Shown one piece after another: positions 34,200-42,123 of a DNA stretch of 64,000 nucleotides (within the stretch, counting starts at the first letter, position 1; each line of letters starts with the position of its first letter). The stretch lies in contig NZ_OY284433.1 in NCBI RefSeq assembly GCF_958304185.1, positions 868,001-932,000 on the forward strand, written 5' to 3'. Under the pieces are notes generated by a model. That model was given only the letters and a program-made list of their open reading frames with translations, ran no database searches and was not told the origin of the DNA. The translations under genes and the position numbers were made by a program. The stretch comes from an uncultured Erythrobacter sp. (GTDB lineage Bacteria; Pseudomonadota; Alphaproteobacteria; Sphingomonadales; Sphingomonadaceae).

Positions 34200-35401
34200 T
34201 TCAGCCGCGCCTCCAGCGCTGCGGGGGCGCCGACTTCGGGGAACTCCCAGCTGTCAAGCGGGGTCAGCATCAGCGGCCCGAGCTGCGCTTCAGCAAGGCT
34301 CTGCCCCGGCTTTGACAGATTGAGCGACCAGCCGGTCACGCCTTGGGCAATCTTCAGCCCATTATTCTTCTCCACGATCCCGTCCCACAGGACCGGCGGC
34401 AAAGCGCCGCCGAAAGCGGCCAGCAATTGCTCCTTGCCGTCAAGCTGCGGATCATCACCGCCACGCCCGAAGGCATTAAAGCCAACGATCACATTGCGGG
34501 CATAGGGATTGTAGCGCTCGTCGGTGAAAGGCTGGGTGTAAGCGACCACCATGATGTGCGCGGTCGGGTTGTTCTCGAAGGCGTTTTCCTCGATCAGCAC
34601 GCCGTCATTCGCCATAACCAGCACACCCGTGCCGCGGCGGACGCTGGCGACGATATTGCCGGGAGGCGCAAAGTTAGGCGTGTCGTTATCTGCCACGACG
34701 TTCCGGCGCAGGATCACGTTGCCGCCGTTCATCACTGGCAGTCCGGGAAGGTCGAACACCAGCAGTCCGCCGGTGTTGCGGGTGGCGATGTTTTCGGTCA
34801 CGAGCGCATTGCGGCTGTTCTCGATCTCGATCCCGGCCACGTTGTATTCGACGATATTCTGGCGAACCGTGATGTCGCGGCTCTGACCGACATAAATGCC
34901 CGCATCAGACGCGCCCGACACCTTGGAATTGGTTACCAGCACGCCCGTGCTTTCGACCGGGTAGATGCCGTAGGCACCGTTGGTCGCCTTAGGCCCGCCG
35001 GTCCATGTGACCCGGATGCCGCTGTAGATGATGTTGTCCGCGCCCTTGGACTTGATCCCGTCGCCCTTGGGATTCTCAACCGCGAAATCGCGCAAGGTGA
35101 CGTTGTCGGAGGTGACCAGCAGCCCCTCGCCCGCGCCTTGCTGACCGGTGAAGTCCAGCACGCTGGCGCTCTCCCCATCCATGCCCGCGCCGCGCAGCGT
35201 CACACCGTCGACATCGAGGCTGAGGCCATCGGTCAGGACGAAGCGGCCCGCTCCCAACTCGACCACATCGCCTGGCGCGGCGAGGATCAGTGCTTCCTGC
35301 AAGCGTTGTGCCCCACCCTCGCCCGGTTCGACCCGGTGGGTTTCGGCGGCGAGCGGCGCTGCTGTGGCCAGCAACACGGCGGCAAGTGCCAGTCGGTTCA
35401 T
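34196..35401 (-). CDS. secreted parallel beta-helix repeat protein (SO2930-associated family)
   Basis: The 401-residue protein has a signal peptide (residues 1-19, APLAAETH) and a right-handed parallel beta-helix read from repeats such as DNVTLRDFAVENPKGDGI, GVLVTNSKVSGASDAGIY, DITVRQNIVEYNVAGIEI and NVILRRNVVADNDTPNF. It resembles the family that is regularly encoded beside SO2930-type diheme cytochromes. Carbohydrate-active or epimerase-like functions are common for such folds, but no catalytic residues can be assigned. The ATG at 35401 follows GAGGGAGAAG, which settles the start against longer frames to 35563. It leads the three-gene operon. Confidence 0.85.
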   Translation of the reverse strand: MNRLALAAVLLATAAPLAAETHRVEPGEGGAQRLQEALILAAPGDVVELGAGRFVLTDGLSLDVDGVTLRGAGMDGESASVLDFTGQQGAGEGLLVTSDNVTLRDFAVENPKGDGIKSKGADNIIYSGIRVTWTGGPKATNGAYGIYPVESTGVLVTNSKVSGASDAGIYVGQSRDITVRQNIVEYNVAGIEIENSRNALVTENIATRNTGGLLVFDLPGLPVMNGGNVILRRNVVADNDTPNFAPPGNIVASVRRGTGVLVMANDGVLIEENAFENNPTAHIMVVAYTQPFTDERYNPYARNVIVGFNAFGRGGDDPQLDGKEQLLAAFGGALPPVLWDGIVEKNNGLKIAQGVTGWSLNLSKPGQSLAEAQLGPLMLTPLDSWEFPEVGAPAALEARLK

Positions 35402-35465
35402 AATCTTCTCCCTCTCCGCTGCGCAGTGTTGCGCAGGCGGGGGAGCAATTGCAAGCGGCGCGCGC

Positions 35466-35807
35466 CTAGCCGATGCCGATCGCGCACAGCCCTGCGCTGG
35501 TGGTGAGCACGGCGACAGCCTCGCTATCGTCCACCCGGTCAAGCCGCTTGATAAGCTCACCAAGGCCGTAGCCGCCCGAAGGCTCGCCGTCCTGCGCGGC
35601 CATGCCCTGGCGCAACTTCCACAGCTGCGGGATGGTCAGGCGGTCCACCATGCGTTCCGCCATGCATTCGGCGCGGTTTTCGCCGATGCCGGATTCCACC
35701 AGCGCGCCTTTGACCTGCATTGCGACCAGAGGGTTGGCGAGGCCGGTAAACACCGCCCTGCCCGCCAGCAAAATAATCAACAGAAGGCCGATGATGAGCT
35801 TCTTCAT
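35466..35807 (-). CDS. hypothetical membrane-anchored protein coupled to pntB
   Basis: This 113-residue protein is of unrecognised family. It starts MKKLIIGLLLIILLAG, a signal anchor or signal peptide, and contains two cysteines (RAECMAER and GLCAIGIG). The ATG at 35805-35807 shares its A with the pntB stop (TGATG), indicating translational coupling to the transhydrogenase operon. No metal or catalytic motif is visible. It may be a late accessory gene of that operon or an unrelated passenger. Confidence 0.6.
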   Translation of the reverse strand: MKKLIIGLLLIILLAGRAVFTGLANPLVAMQVKGALVESGIGENRAECMAERMVDRLTIPQLWKLRQGMAAQDGEPSGGYGLGELIKRLDRVDDSEAVAVLTTSAGLCAIGIG

Positions 35808-37264
35808 CAATCGAGCGACTTGACGATTTCCTCGACCATCTTCTTGGCGTCAGCCAGCAGCATGACGGTCTGGTTCATGTAGAACACATCGTTATCGACG
35901 CCGGCATAGCCCACACCGCCCATCGAACGCTTGATGAAGAACACCTGCTTGGCCTTGTCGACATCGAACACCGGCATCCCGTAGATCGGCGAGGACTTGT
36001 CGGTCTTGGCCGCTGGGTTCACCACGTCGTTGGCGCCGATGATGAAGGCGACATCGCACTGGGCGAATTCGGAGTTGATGTCTTCAAGCTCGAAGACCTC
36101 ATCGTAAGGCACACTGGCTTCGGCGAGCAGCACGTTCATGTGCCCCGGCATACGCCCTGCGACGGGGTGGATGGCGTATTTGACGGAGACGCCCTTTTCC
36201 TTGAGCTTGTCGCCCATCTCGCGCAGCGCGTGCTGGGCCTGGGCCACCGCCATACCATAGCCGGGGATGATGATGACGCTTTCCGCCTGCTCGAGCATGT
36301 AGGCGGCGTCTTCGGCGCTGCCCTGCTTGTAGGGCCGCTGTTCGCGTGCACCGCCTGCACCCGCCGCTTCCGGGGCCGCGCCGAAGCCGCCTGCGATCAC
36401 CGAAATGAAACTGCGGTTCATCGCGCGGCACATGATGTAGCTGAGGATCGCTCCCGAGGAGCCAACCAGCGCGCCGGTGATGATCATCGCCGAATTGCCC
36501 AGCGTGAAGCCCATCGCCGCTGCCGCCCAGCCGGAGTAGCTGTTCAGCATCGACACAACGACCGGCATATCCGCGCCGCCGATCGGGATGATCAGCAGGA
36601 AGCCGATGGCAAAGGCCAGCACGGCGACCGCAATCACCATCCAGCCCTCACCCGCGCCGCCATCTGGCGAGACGGTGTAAAGGCCGATCAAGCCAATGAT
36701 CGCCGCAAGTGTGCCAAGGTTGATCACGTGCCGCCCCGGCAGCATGATCGGCGAGCCGCTCATCCGGCCCGACAGCTTGAGGAAAGCGATGATTGAACCC
36801 GAGAAAGTAATCGCCCCGATGGCAATACCAAGGCCGAGTTCAACGCGGCTGACCGCCATGATCTGGCCCGCGCCATCGACAATCCCGAAGGACTGCGGAT
36901 CGAGCCATGCGCCAAAGCCCACCACCACGGCGGCCAGGCCGACGAGGCTGTGGAAGCCAGCGACCAGTTCCGGCATTGCGGTCATGGCGATGCGGCGAGC
37001 CACAACGACGCCAATCGCGCCGCCGATGCCGACCGCGATCAGGATCTCGACGATATTGGCAATCTTGTGGGTGACCAGCGTGGTGGAGACCGCAATCGCC
37101 ATCCCGATCATGCCGTTGCGGTTACCCGCTTGGCTGGTGGCCGGGCTCGAAAGCCCGCGCAGCGCGAGGATGAAGAACACGCCCGAAACGAGGTAGGCGA
37201 GCATCGCCCAGGCCGGCGTTCCGCCGCCGTGGGCCGCGCCTGCTGCAAGAATGGAGAAGCTCAT
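35807..37264 (-). CDS. pntB: NAD(P) transhydrogenase subunit beta
   Basis: This 485-residue inner-membrane subunit of the proton-translocating transhydrogenase transfers hydride between NADH and NADP+ using the proton gradient. The N-terminal half holds about nine membrane helices (FHSLVGLAAVVVGFGAW, GGADMPVVVSMLNSYSGWAAA). The C-terminal domain III binds NADP(H): VIIIPGYGMAVAQAQHALREM, HPVAGRMPGHMNVLLAEA, FIIGANDVVNPAA and KRSMGGVGYAGVDN. It lies 3 nt after pntAB, and its stop is shared with the start of the next small gene. Length and motifs are standard. Confidence 0.97.
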   Translation of the reverse strand: MSFSILAAGAAHGGGTPAWAMLAYLVSGVFFILALRGLSSPATSQAGNRNGMIGMAIAVSTTLVTHKIANIVEILIAVGIGGAIGVVVARRIAMTAMPELVAGFHSLVGLAAVVVGFGAWLDPQSFGIVDGAGQIMAVSRVELGLGIAIGAITFSGSIIAFLKLSGRMSGSPIMLPGRHVINLGTLAAIIGLIGLYTVSPDGGAGEGWMVIAVAVLAFAIGFLLIIPIGGADMPVVVSMLNSYSGWAAAAMGFTLGNSAMIITGALVGSSGAILSYIMCRAMNRSFISVIAGGFGAAPEAAGAGGAREQRPYKQGSAEDAAYMLEQAESVIIIPGYGMAVAQAQHALREMGDKLKEKGVSVKYAIHPVAGRMPGHMNVLLAEASVPYDEVFELEDINSEFAQCDVAFIIGANDVVNPAAKTDKSSPIYGMPVFDVDKAKQVFFIKRSMGGVGYAGVDNDVFYMNQTVMLLADAKKMVEEIVKSLD

Positions 37265-37267
37265 CTC

Positions 37268-37549
37268 TTACTTCCCCTTCTTCTTGTACATCGCGAGCAT
37301 GCGCTGCGTCACAGCGAACCCGCCGAAGATATTGATGCTGGCCAGCACCACGCCGAACAGGCCGAGATATTTGGCAATCGGGCTATTCGCCTCAGCCGCG
37401 GCGATCAGCGCGCCGACGATAATCACCGACGAAATCGCATTGGTCACCGCCATCAGCGGGGTGTGCAGCGCCGGGGTCACCGACCAGACAACGTAATAGC
37501 CCACGAAGCAGGCCAGTACGAAGATCGAAAGGATCGAAATAAAGTCCAT
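37268..37549 (-). CDS. pntAB: NAD(P) transhydrogenase subunit alpha part 2
   Basis: The 93-residue membrane subunit has three to four helices. MDFISILSIFVLACFVGYYVVW and the conserved VTPALHTPLMAVTNAIS and VVLASINIFGGFAVTQRML mark the C-terminal part of the alpha subunit, which is split from the NAD-binding part in many alphaproteobacteria. The ATG at 37549 lies 1 nt after the TAA of an unrelated secreted-protein gene that intervenes between it and pntAA. pntB follows after 3 nt. Confidence 0.95.
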   Translation of the reverse strand: MDFISILSIFVLACFVGYYVVWSVTPALHTPLMAVTNAISSVIIVGALIAAAEANSPIAKYLGLFGVVLASINIFGGFAVTQRMLAMYKKKGK

Positions 37550-37550
37550 G

Positions 37551-37943
37551 TTAGCCCCTTGTTGCGGTCCATGGCAGAACGAAGTTGCGCCCTTCCGCCC
37601 AGGTCTGGCCCACCATTGTGCCATCCACCAGGCAGGCCGACGTGTGATACAGGCCCGCACCATCGGTGGTGCGGAAGGCAACACAAGTGCGCCCCTGTGC
37701 CGATCCGACGCGCCCGGCGAGAATCTCGCTGTTGTAGAAACTACCGGCAATCGTTCCATCTGCGCCAACATTCAGCACCATCGGCTGAGTGTAGGCTGCG
37801 TCGGTCAATTCGACCCTAAGATCAACCGTCCACGCGCCGTCTAGCGACGCGACACGGTCCTCGGCCGGGGTCGCGGCAATCAGCGAAATGGCCAGCGGGA
37901 GGCAGGCCCAGCGCAGTGCGCGATGCTTGAAGATGCCTGCCAT
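37551..37943 (-). CDS. hypothetical secreted protein inside the pnt operon
   Basis: The 130-residue protein has an N-terminal signal-like hydrophobic segment (LRWACLPLAISLIAATPA) and a beta-rich body (LDGAWTVDLRVELTD, MVLNVGADGTIAGSFYNSE, GRTCVAFRTTDGAGLYHTSA) with two cysteines that could pair. The pattern of short alternating strands is like a small lipocalin-type barrel, but this is only an impression. It lies 6 nt after the PH-domain gene and 1 nt before pntAB, so it should be cotranscribed with the transhydrogenase. Function unknown. Confidence 0.6.
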   Translation of the reverse strand: MAGIFKHRALRWACLPLAISLIAATPAEDRVASLDGAWTVDLRVELTDAAYTQPMVLNVGADGTIAGSFYNSEILAGRVGSAQGRTCVAFRTTDGAGLYHTSACLVDGTMVGQTWAEGRNFVLPWTATRG

Positions 37944-37949
37944 GTGCCC

Positions 37950-38315
37950 CTATTTCCCCGGCGCAAGATATTCAGTGAGCAACGTCACCAGTCCCGGCAC
38001 ATCCGCACCGCGGCTAACATTGAAAGCAATCGGCGCGCTGCCCGAAACGGTCAGCGTGAGTTCGGTATCAAGATCGAAGTGGCCTGCGCTTTCCAGCGTG
38101 AAGGTGGTGATGGCGCGATAAGGGATCGTCAGGAACCGCTTCTTCGATCCCGTCAGCCCCTGAATGTCGATCATCAGGACCCGGCGATCCGTAAAGATGA
38201 TCGAATCCCGCACCAGCTTGAACGCGAACCGCACCACCTCACCATGCGCCAGCGCATAGGCGAGGTCTTCGGCGGCGTCTTCGACATCCCAGACAGTGGC
38301 GTTGATCAGACCCAT
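37950..38315 (-). CDS. PH-domain (bPH-type) protein inside the pnt operon
   Basis: This 121-residue protein starts MGLINATVWDVEDAAEDL and then has FAFKLVRDSIIFTDRRVLMID and FLTIPYRAITTFTLESAGHFDLDTELTL. This is the arrangement of the bacterial pleckstrin-homology (bPH) family found in YvbH/YokE-like proteins. The biochemical role of this family is not established. The start chosen is ATG 38315, 4 nt after the pntAA stop; a TTG at 38327 would overlap pntAA. It is one of two non-pnt genes separating pntAA from pntAB. Confidence 0.75.
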   Translation of the reverse strand: MGLINATVWDVEDAAEDLAYALAHGEVVRFAFKLVRDSIIFTDRRVLMIDIQGLTGSKKRFLTIPYRAITTFTLESAGHFDLDTELTLTVSGSAPIAFNVSRGADVPGLVTLLTEYLAPGK

Positions 38316-38319
38316 CGGG

Positions 38320-39441
38320 TTAACCAAGCAGCCGCTCGTTCACGACCTTGCCGCCCTGCGTCAGGCGGATCGCAGTGCCGATTTCCTCGTCGAGCACGGG
38401 CTTGCCCTGCTCCTTGTCCCAGAAGGCGCTGAGGAAGTTGTAGTGGTTGCGCGCAAACAGCGCTGAGGCGTCAGCGGGGAGCTGTGCGGGCGTGTTCGAA
38501 TAGCCGATGATCTTGACGCCGTGCTTGATCACGACCTCATCCGCCACCGAGCCTTCGACATTCCCGCCCTGCGCCACCGCAAGGTCGAAAATCACGCTGC
38601 CGGGCTTCATCGTCGCAATCTGTTCGTCGGTGATCAGACGCGGCGCGGCGCGGCCCGGGATCAGCGCGGTGGTGATGACGATGTCCTGCTTGGCGATGTG
38701 GCTGGAGACCAGTTCGGCCTGCGCCTTCTGGTATTCCGGGCTCATCTCGGTGGCATAGCCGCCCGAGCCTTCGCCTTCGATCCCCGCGACATTCTCAACG
38801 AAGATCGGCTTGGCACCCAGCGATTGGATCTGTTCCTTGGTGGCCGAGCGCACGTCGGTCGCCGAGACCTGCGCGCCGAGGCGGCGGGCGGTAGCAATGG
38901 CTTGCAAGCCCGCAACGCCCACGCCCATGATGAAGGCGCGCGCGGCTTGCACCGTTCCGGCGGCGGTCATCATCATCGGGAAGGCGCGGCCATAGGCATC
39001 GGCGGCGGCCAGCACCGCCTTGTAACCGGCAAGGTTCGATTGCGAGGACAATACGTCCATGCTTTGCGCGCGGGTGATGCGCGGCATGAACTCCATGCTC
39101 AGCGCTTCGTAACCAGCAGCGGCATAGGCATCGACCACATCACGCTTGGCGAAGGGATCGAACAGTGCCGCTACCCAGGCACCGGGTTTGGCACCAGCAA
39201 GCAGGGCCACATCAGGCGCCTGAATGCCGAGGACAATATCGGCATCCTTCACCGTTGCCGCCGCATCGGCAATGGTCGCACCGGCTTCGGCATAGGCAGC
39301 GTCGGTGATCGAGGCGATCACCCCCGCGCCGGCCTCAACCGCGACGGAACAGCCCAAGGCTGCGAACTTCTTGACCGTTTCCGGCGAAGCGGCGACGCGC
39401 GTCTCGCCTGAGGCGCGCTCTTTCAGGATGGCGATTTTCAC
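38320..39441 (-). CDS. pntA: NAD(P) transhydrogenase subunit alpha part 1
   Basis: The 373-residue soluble NAD(H)-binding domain I of the transhydrogenase starts MKIAILKERASGETRVAASP. Landmarks include LSSQSNLAGYKAVLAAADAYGRAFPMMMTAAGT, given here in part, GVGVAGLQAIATARRLGAQV (Rossmann loop), and ITTALIPGRAAPRLI. The start codon is GTG at 39441. It is preceded by a 40-residue aa3-oxidase subunit IV peptide gene 12 nt upstream, and followed by a PH-domain gene. Domain I normally pairs with PntAB and PntB, both encoded downstream. Confidence 0.96.
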   Translation of the reverse strand: MKIAILKERASGETRVAASPETVKKFAALGCSVAVEAGAGVIASITDAAYAEAGATIADAAATVKDADIVLGIQAPDVALLAGAKPGAWVAALFDPFAKRDVVDAYAAAGYEALSMEFMPRITRAQSMDVLSSQSNLAGYKAVLAAADAYGRAFPMMMTAAGTVQAARAFIMGVGVAGLQAIATARRLGAQVSATDVRSATKEQIQSLGAKPIFVENVAGIEGEGSGGYATEMSPEYQKAQAELVSSHIAKQDIVITTALIPGRAAPRLITDEQIATMKPGSVIFDLAVAQGGNVEGSVADEVVIKHGVKIIGYSNTPAQLPADASALFARNHYNFLSAFWDKEQGKPVLDEEIGTAIRLTQGGKVVNERLLG

Positions 39442-39453
39442 GTGGGCGCCGGC

Positions 39454-39576
39454 TTAGCTGGCGATCGCGGCGACGACGGCAAACGCGATCACCGCGATCA
39501 CCGGGACAGCCCATTTGAGCGTCGCCATGAACCCGCTGTAGGTGGCCGTGGCCTTATCCATGTCGTGAACAGTCAT
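39454..39576 (-). CDS. aa3-type cytochrome c oxidase subunit IV peptide
   Basis: This 40-residue gene reads MTVHDMDKATATYSGFMATL followed by KWAVPVIAVIAFAVVAAIAS. It is a short hydrophilic N-terminus plus one membrane helix, matching the bacterial aa3 cytochrome oxidase subunit IV family (COX_aa3). A clear ribosome-binding site, AAGGGGAAA, lies before the ATG. It is 12 nt upstream of pntAA and probably leads the operon. The same placement next to transhydrogenase genes is known in related genomes. Whether it associates with the oxidase or the transhydrogenase is untested here. Confidence 0.8.
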   Translation of the reverse strand: MTVHDMDKATATYSGFMATLKWAVPVIAVIAFAVVAAIAS

Positions 39577-39865
39577 TGGTCGTATTTCCCCTTGGGCTAT
39601 CGAACGCACCGAAGTGTGATTGGTTGCCGAATGGTTGCCTTAAAATTGCGTTGGGCCGCAAGACCCCTGCGAAGCTCCCGTATCGGAGCAGCCCCGCTAT
39701 CTCAAGTCACCTTTAGTGAGAGGCGCGTTTCAGCCTCCACTCCCATCTGTCCCGCCGCGGCACAGTCTTAATCCCGTTTTTACCTCCCCGCCTTATGCAG
39801 AGAGCTTGTGTCGGACCGCGCCCAGCAAGGCGCGGCAGGACAAGGGAAAGCGAGCGGCAGGACCG

Positions 39866-41311
39866 ATGGCGGATATTGATTGCCACCCCGAAGCGCAGGA
39901 AGACGCGCGAATCGTCATGCTCATCGATGACGAGCCGGCACAGTCGCGCCTCATCACCGCGATTGCCGCGCGTGATGGCTGGCGCACGATCGTCGCTTCG
40001 GATGCAGAGACCGCGATTGCGATGCTCGGCACGCGCGAGGGGATGCAGCTCTCCGCGATCCTGCTCGACCAGTGGGTGCCGGGTGACGATGCCTGCCAGC
40101 TTATCGCCGAGCTCAAATCGCGCCGACCAGCCCTGCCGATTCTGATGCTGACCACCAGCGCCTCGCCGCTGCTGGCCGTGGAAGCTATGCGGGCTGGCGC
40201 GAGCGATTATCTGGTGAAGCCGGTATCGCCCGACCGCCTGATGGAAGCGCTGCGGACGGTCACCACCCGCGAAGCGCCGCGCGATGAACTCGCGCCGCTG
40301 ACCGAGAAGATGTCCGCCAGCCTCGATTTCGATGCGATGATCGGCACTGCTCCGCAATTCCGCGCTGCGCTGGCGCAGGCCGCGAAGGCCGCGCGCGGGC
40401 ATGGTCATGTGCTAATCGAGGGCGAAACCGGCACCGGCAAGGAAATGCTGATGCGCGCGATGCACGGTGCGTCACCGCGCTCTAAGGAAGCCCTGCGGAC
40501 CATCAACCTCGCCTCGGTCCCACCCGGATCCATCGATTCTGTGCTGTTTGGCCATGAACCCGGCAGTTTTCCCGGTGCCTTCGACCGCCAGATCGGCGCG
40601 TTCCAGCATTGCGATGGCGGGACGCTGATCCTCGATGAGATCGACCGCCTGACGCCGGTGCTGCAACAACGCCTCGCCGAAGCGCTCGACAGCGGGATCA
40701 TCCGGCCGGTTGGCGCAAGCTACGGTTTCCGCGTCGATGTGCGGTTGCTGGTGACGAGCAATGTCGGGCTTGAGCGAATGGTGCAGGCCGGACAGTTCGA
40801 CGCTGGCCTCGCCGCAAAGCTGGGCGTGACCCGCATCGTGTTGCCGCCTTTGCGCGACCGCACCGGTGATATTCCGGCGTTGACCCGCCACTTCCTCGCT
40901 CGCATTGGCGAGCAGCCGGGTCTCAACCACCTTTCCGTCTCCGACTCTGCGCTGGCGCTGCTCGCTGCCTACGACTGGCCTGGCAACGTCCGCCAGCTGC
41001 AATCGGTTCTGTTCCGTGCCGCGGTCTATTGCGAGAGCAATTCGCTGGGTGCCGACAGCTTCCCGCAATTGTCCGAAATGCTCGGCGAACAGGGCAGCGT
41101 CACTGTCGCGAGCGCGCATGAGGGCGTTGGCATCATGCTCTACACCGACGACGGCAATCTGCGTCCGCTGGAAGAGATCGAGGCTGACGTGATCCGCCTC
41201 GCCATCGGCCATTATCGCGGACGCATGACCGAAGTCGCTCGGCGCTTGGGCATCGGACGCTCGACGCTCTACCGCAAGCTTTCCGATCTCGGGATTGATA
41301 ACGCGGCTTGA
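39866..41311 (+). CDS. NtrC-like response regulator with altered GAFTGA loop
   Basis: The 481-residue regulator has three parts. The receiver domain (about 15-130) has the acidic pair LIDDEP, phosphoacceptor Asp68 in AILLDQW, MLTTS and Lys118 in YLVKPV. The AAA+ domain (about 155-390) has Walker A GETGTGKE at 186-193 and Walker B LILDEID at 254-260. A Fis-type helix-turn-helix (TEVARRLGIGRSTLYRKL) ends the protein. The sigma-54 contact loop GAFTGA reads GSFPGA at 233-238, so the usual coupling to RpoN is doubtful. The ATG at 39866 is preferred; the frame upstream is non-coding. No histidine kinase gene is adjacent. Confidence 0.9.
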   Translation: MADIDCHPEAQEDARIVMLIDDEPAQSRLITAIAARDGWRTIVASDAETAIAMLGTREGMQLSAILLDQWVPGDDACQLIAELKSRRPALPILMLTTSASPLLAVEAMRAGASDYLVKPVSPDRLMEALRTVTTREAPRDELAPLTEKMSASLDFDAMIGTAPQFRAALAQAAKAARGHGHVLIEGETGTGKEMLMRAMHGASPRSKEALRTINLASVPPGSIDSVLFGHEPGSFPGAFDRQIGAFQHCDGGTLILDEIDRLTPVLQQRLAEALDSGIIRPVGASYGFRVDVRLLVTSNVGLERMVQAGQFDAGLAAKLGVTRIVLPPLRDRTGDIPALTRHFLARIGEQPGLNHLSVSDSALALLAAYDWPGNVRQLQSVLFRAAVYCESNSLGADSFPQLSEMLGEQGSVTVASAHEGVGIMLYTDDGNLRPLEEIEADVIRLAIGHYRGRMTEVARRLGIGRSTLYRKLSDLGIDNAA

Positions 41312-41343
41312 TCAGCGGGGTTTGCGGGACTAGCCGCTGACCC

Positions 41344-42102
41344 ATGACAGCAATTCAGGATTTCGCCGGACGCTCGGCGCTTGTCACCGGTGCCGCATCG
41401 GGAATCGGCGCGGCCTGCGCCAAGGCACTGGCTGCGCGCGGTGCAACGACCTTGTTTCTGGTCGATGTCGACGGCACCGGGCTCGACGCGCTCGATCTTC
41501 CGGGCGACGTGCATCGCATTGTCGGTAGCGTGGCCGACGAGGCGCTTTGGCAGGACATAGAGCCGCAATTAGCGGGTCTAGACCATGCCATTGTCAACGC
41601 AGGGATCGGTTCAGGTGGACCCATCGCGAGCGTCTCTCTGGCCGAATGGCGCAAGGTCATGGCAGTCAATCTCGACGGCGCGTTCATGACCCTCGCCTCC
41701 TCGCTACGGGCCATGCAAGCGAAAGGCGGCAGCGCCGTGGTGGTCGCTTCGACAACGGGTCTGAAGCCGATTGCCGGCATCGGTCCCTATGGCGTCGCCA
41801 AGGCCGCGGTCGCCCACATGGCGCGGATCGCCGCGCTCGAAAACGCCAGAAACAACATCCGCGTCAACGCGATCGCTCCCGGCGGAGTCGACACCGCGAT
41901 CTGGGAAAGCGGCGAAGACTTCCAGCGCTCCGTCGCCGCCATCGGGCGAGAAGCGACCCTGAAGGCGATGGCCAAGACCACGCCTTTGGGCCGTTTCGCC
42001 TCGTCCGAGGAAATGGCCGACAGCATTCTTTACCTGCTGAGCGATGCCGCTTCCAACATCACCGGCCACGTCATGGTGTCGGACGGCGGATTTACTCTCT
42101 GA
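41344..42102 (+). CDS. short-chain dehydrogenase/reductase
   Basis: The 252-residue classical SDR has the cofactor loop VTGAASGIGAACAKALA, NAG in AIVNAGIGSG, catalytic Ser in VVASTTG, and Tyr/Lys in YGVAKAAV. The C-terminus ends SNITGHVMVSDGGFTL, typical of FabG-like and related dehydrogenases. LVDVDG after the second strand has an acidic residue that favours NAD(H) over NADP(H). The substrate is unknown. It starts 32 nt after the regulator stop on the same strand, so cotranscription is possible. Confidence 0.9.
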   Translation: MTAIQDFAGRSALVTGAASGIGAACAKALAARGATTLFLVDVDGTGLDALDLPGDVHRIVGSVADEALWQDIEPQLAGLDHAIVNAGIGSGGPIASVSLAEWRKVMAVNLDGAFMTLASSLRAMQAKGGSAVVVASTTGLKPIAGIGPYGVAKAAVAHMARIAALENARNNIRVNAIAPGGVDTAIWESGEDFQRSVAAIGREATLKAMAKTTPLGRFASSEEMADSILYLLSDAASNITGHVMVSDGGFTL

Positions 42103-42123
42103 TATCTCACAGTTTCCTACCGC

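Noticed and set aside
34343-35506. 387-residue open frame opposite the beta-helix gene
   Set aside because: It mirrors a clear secreted beta-helix gene and has no start signal or family features.
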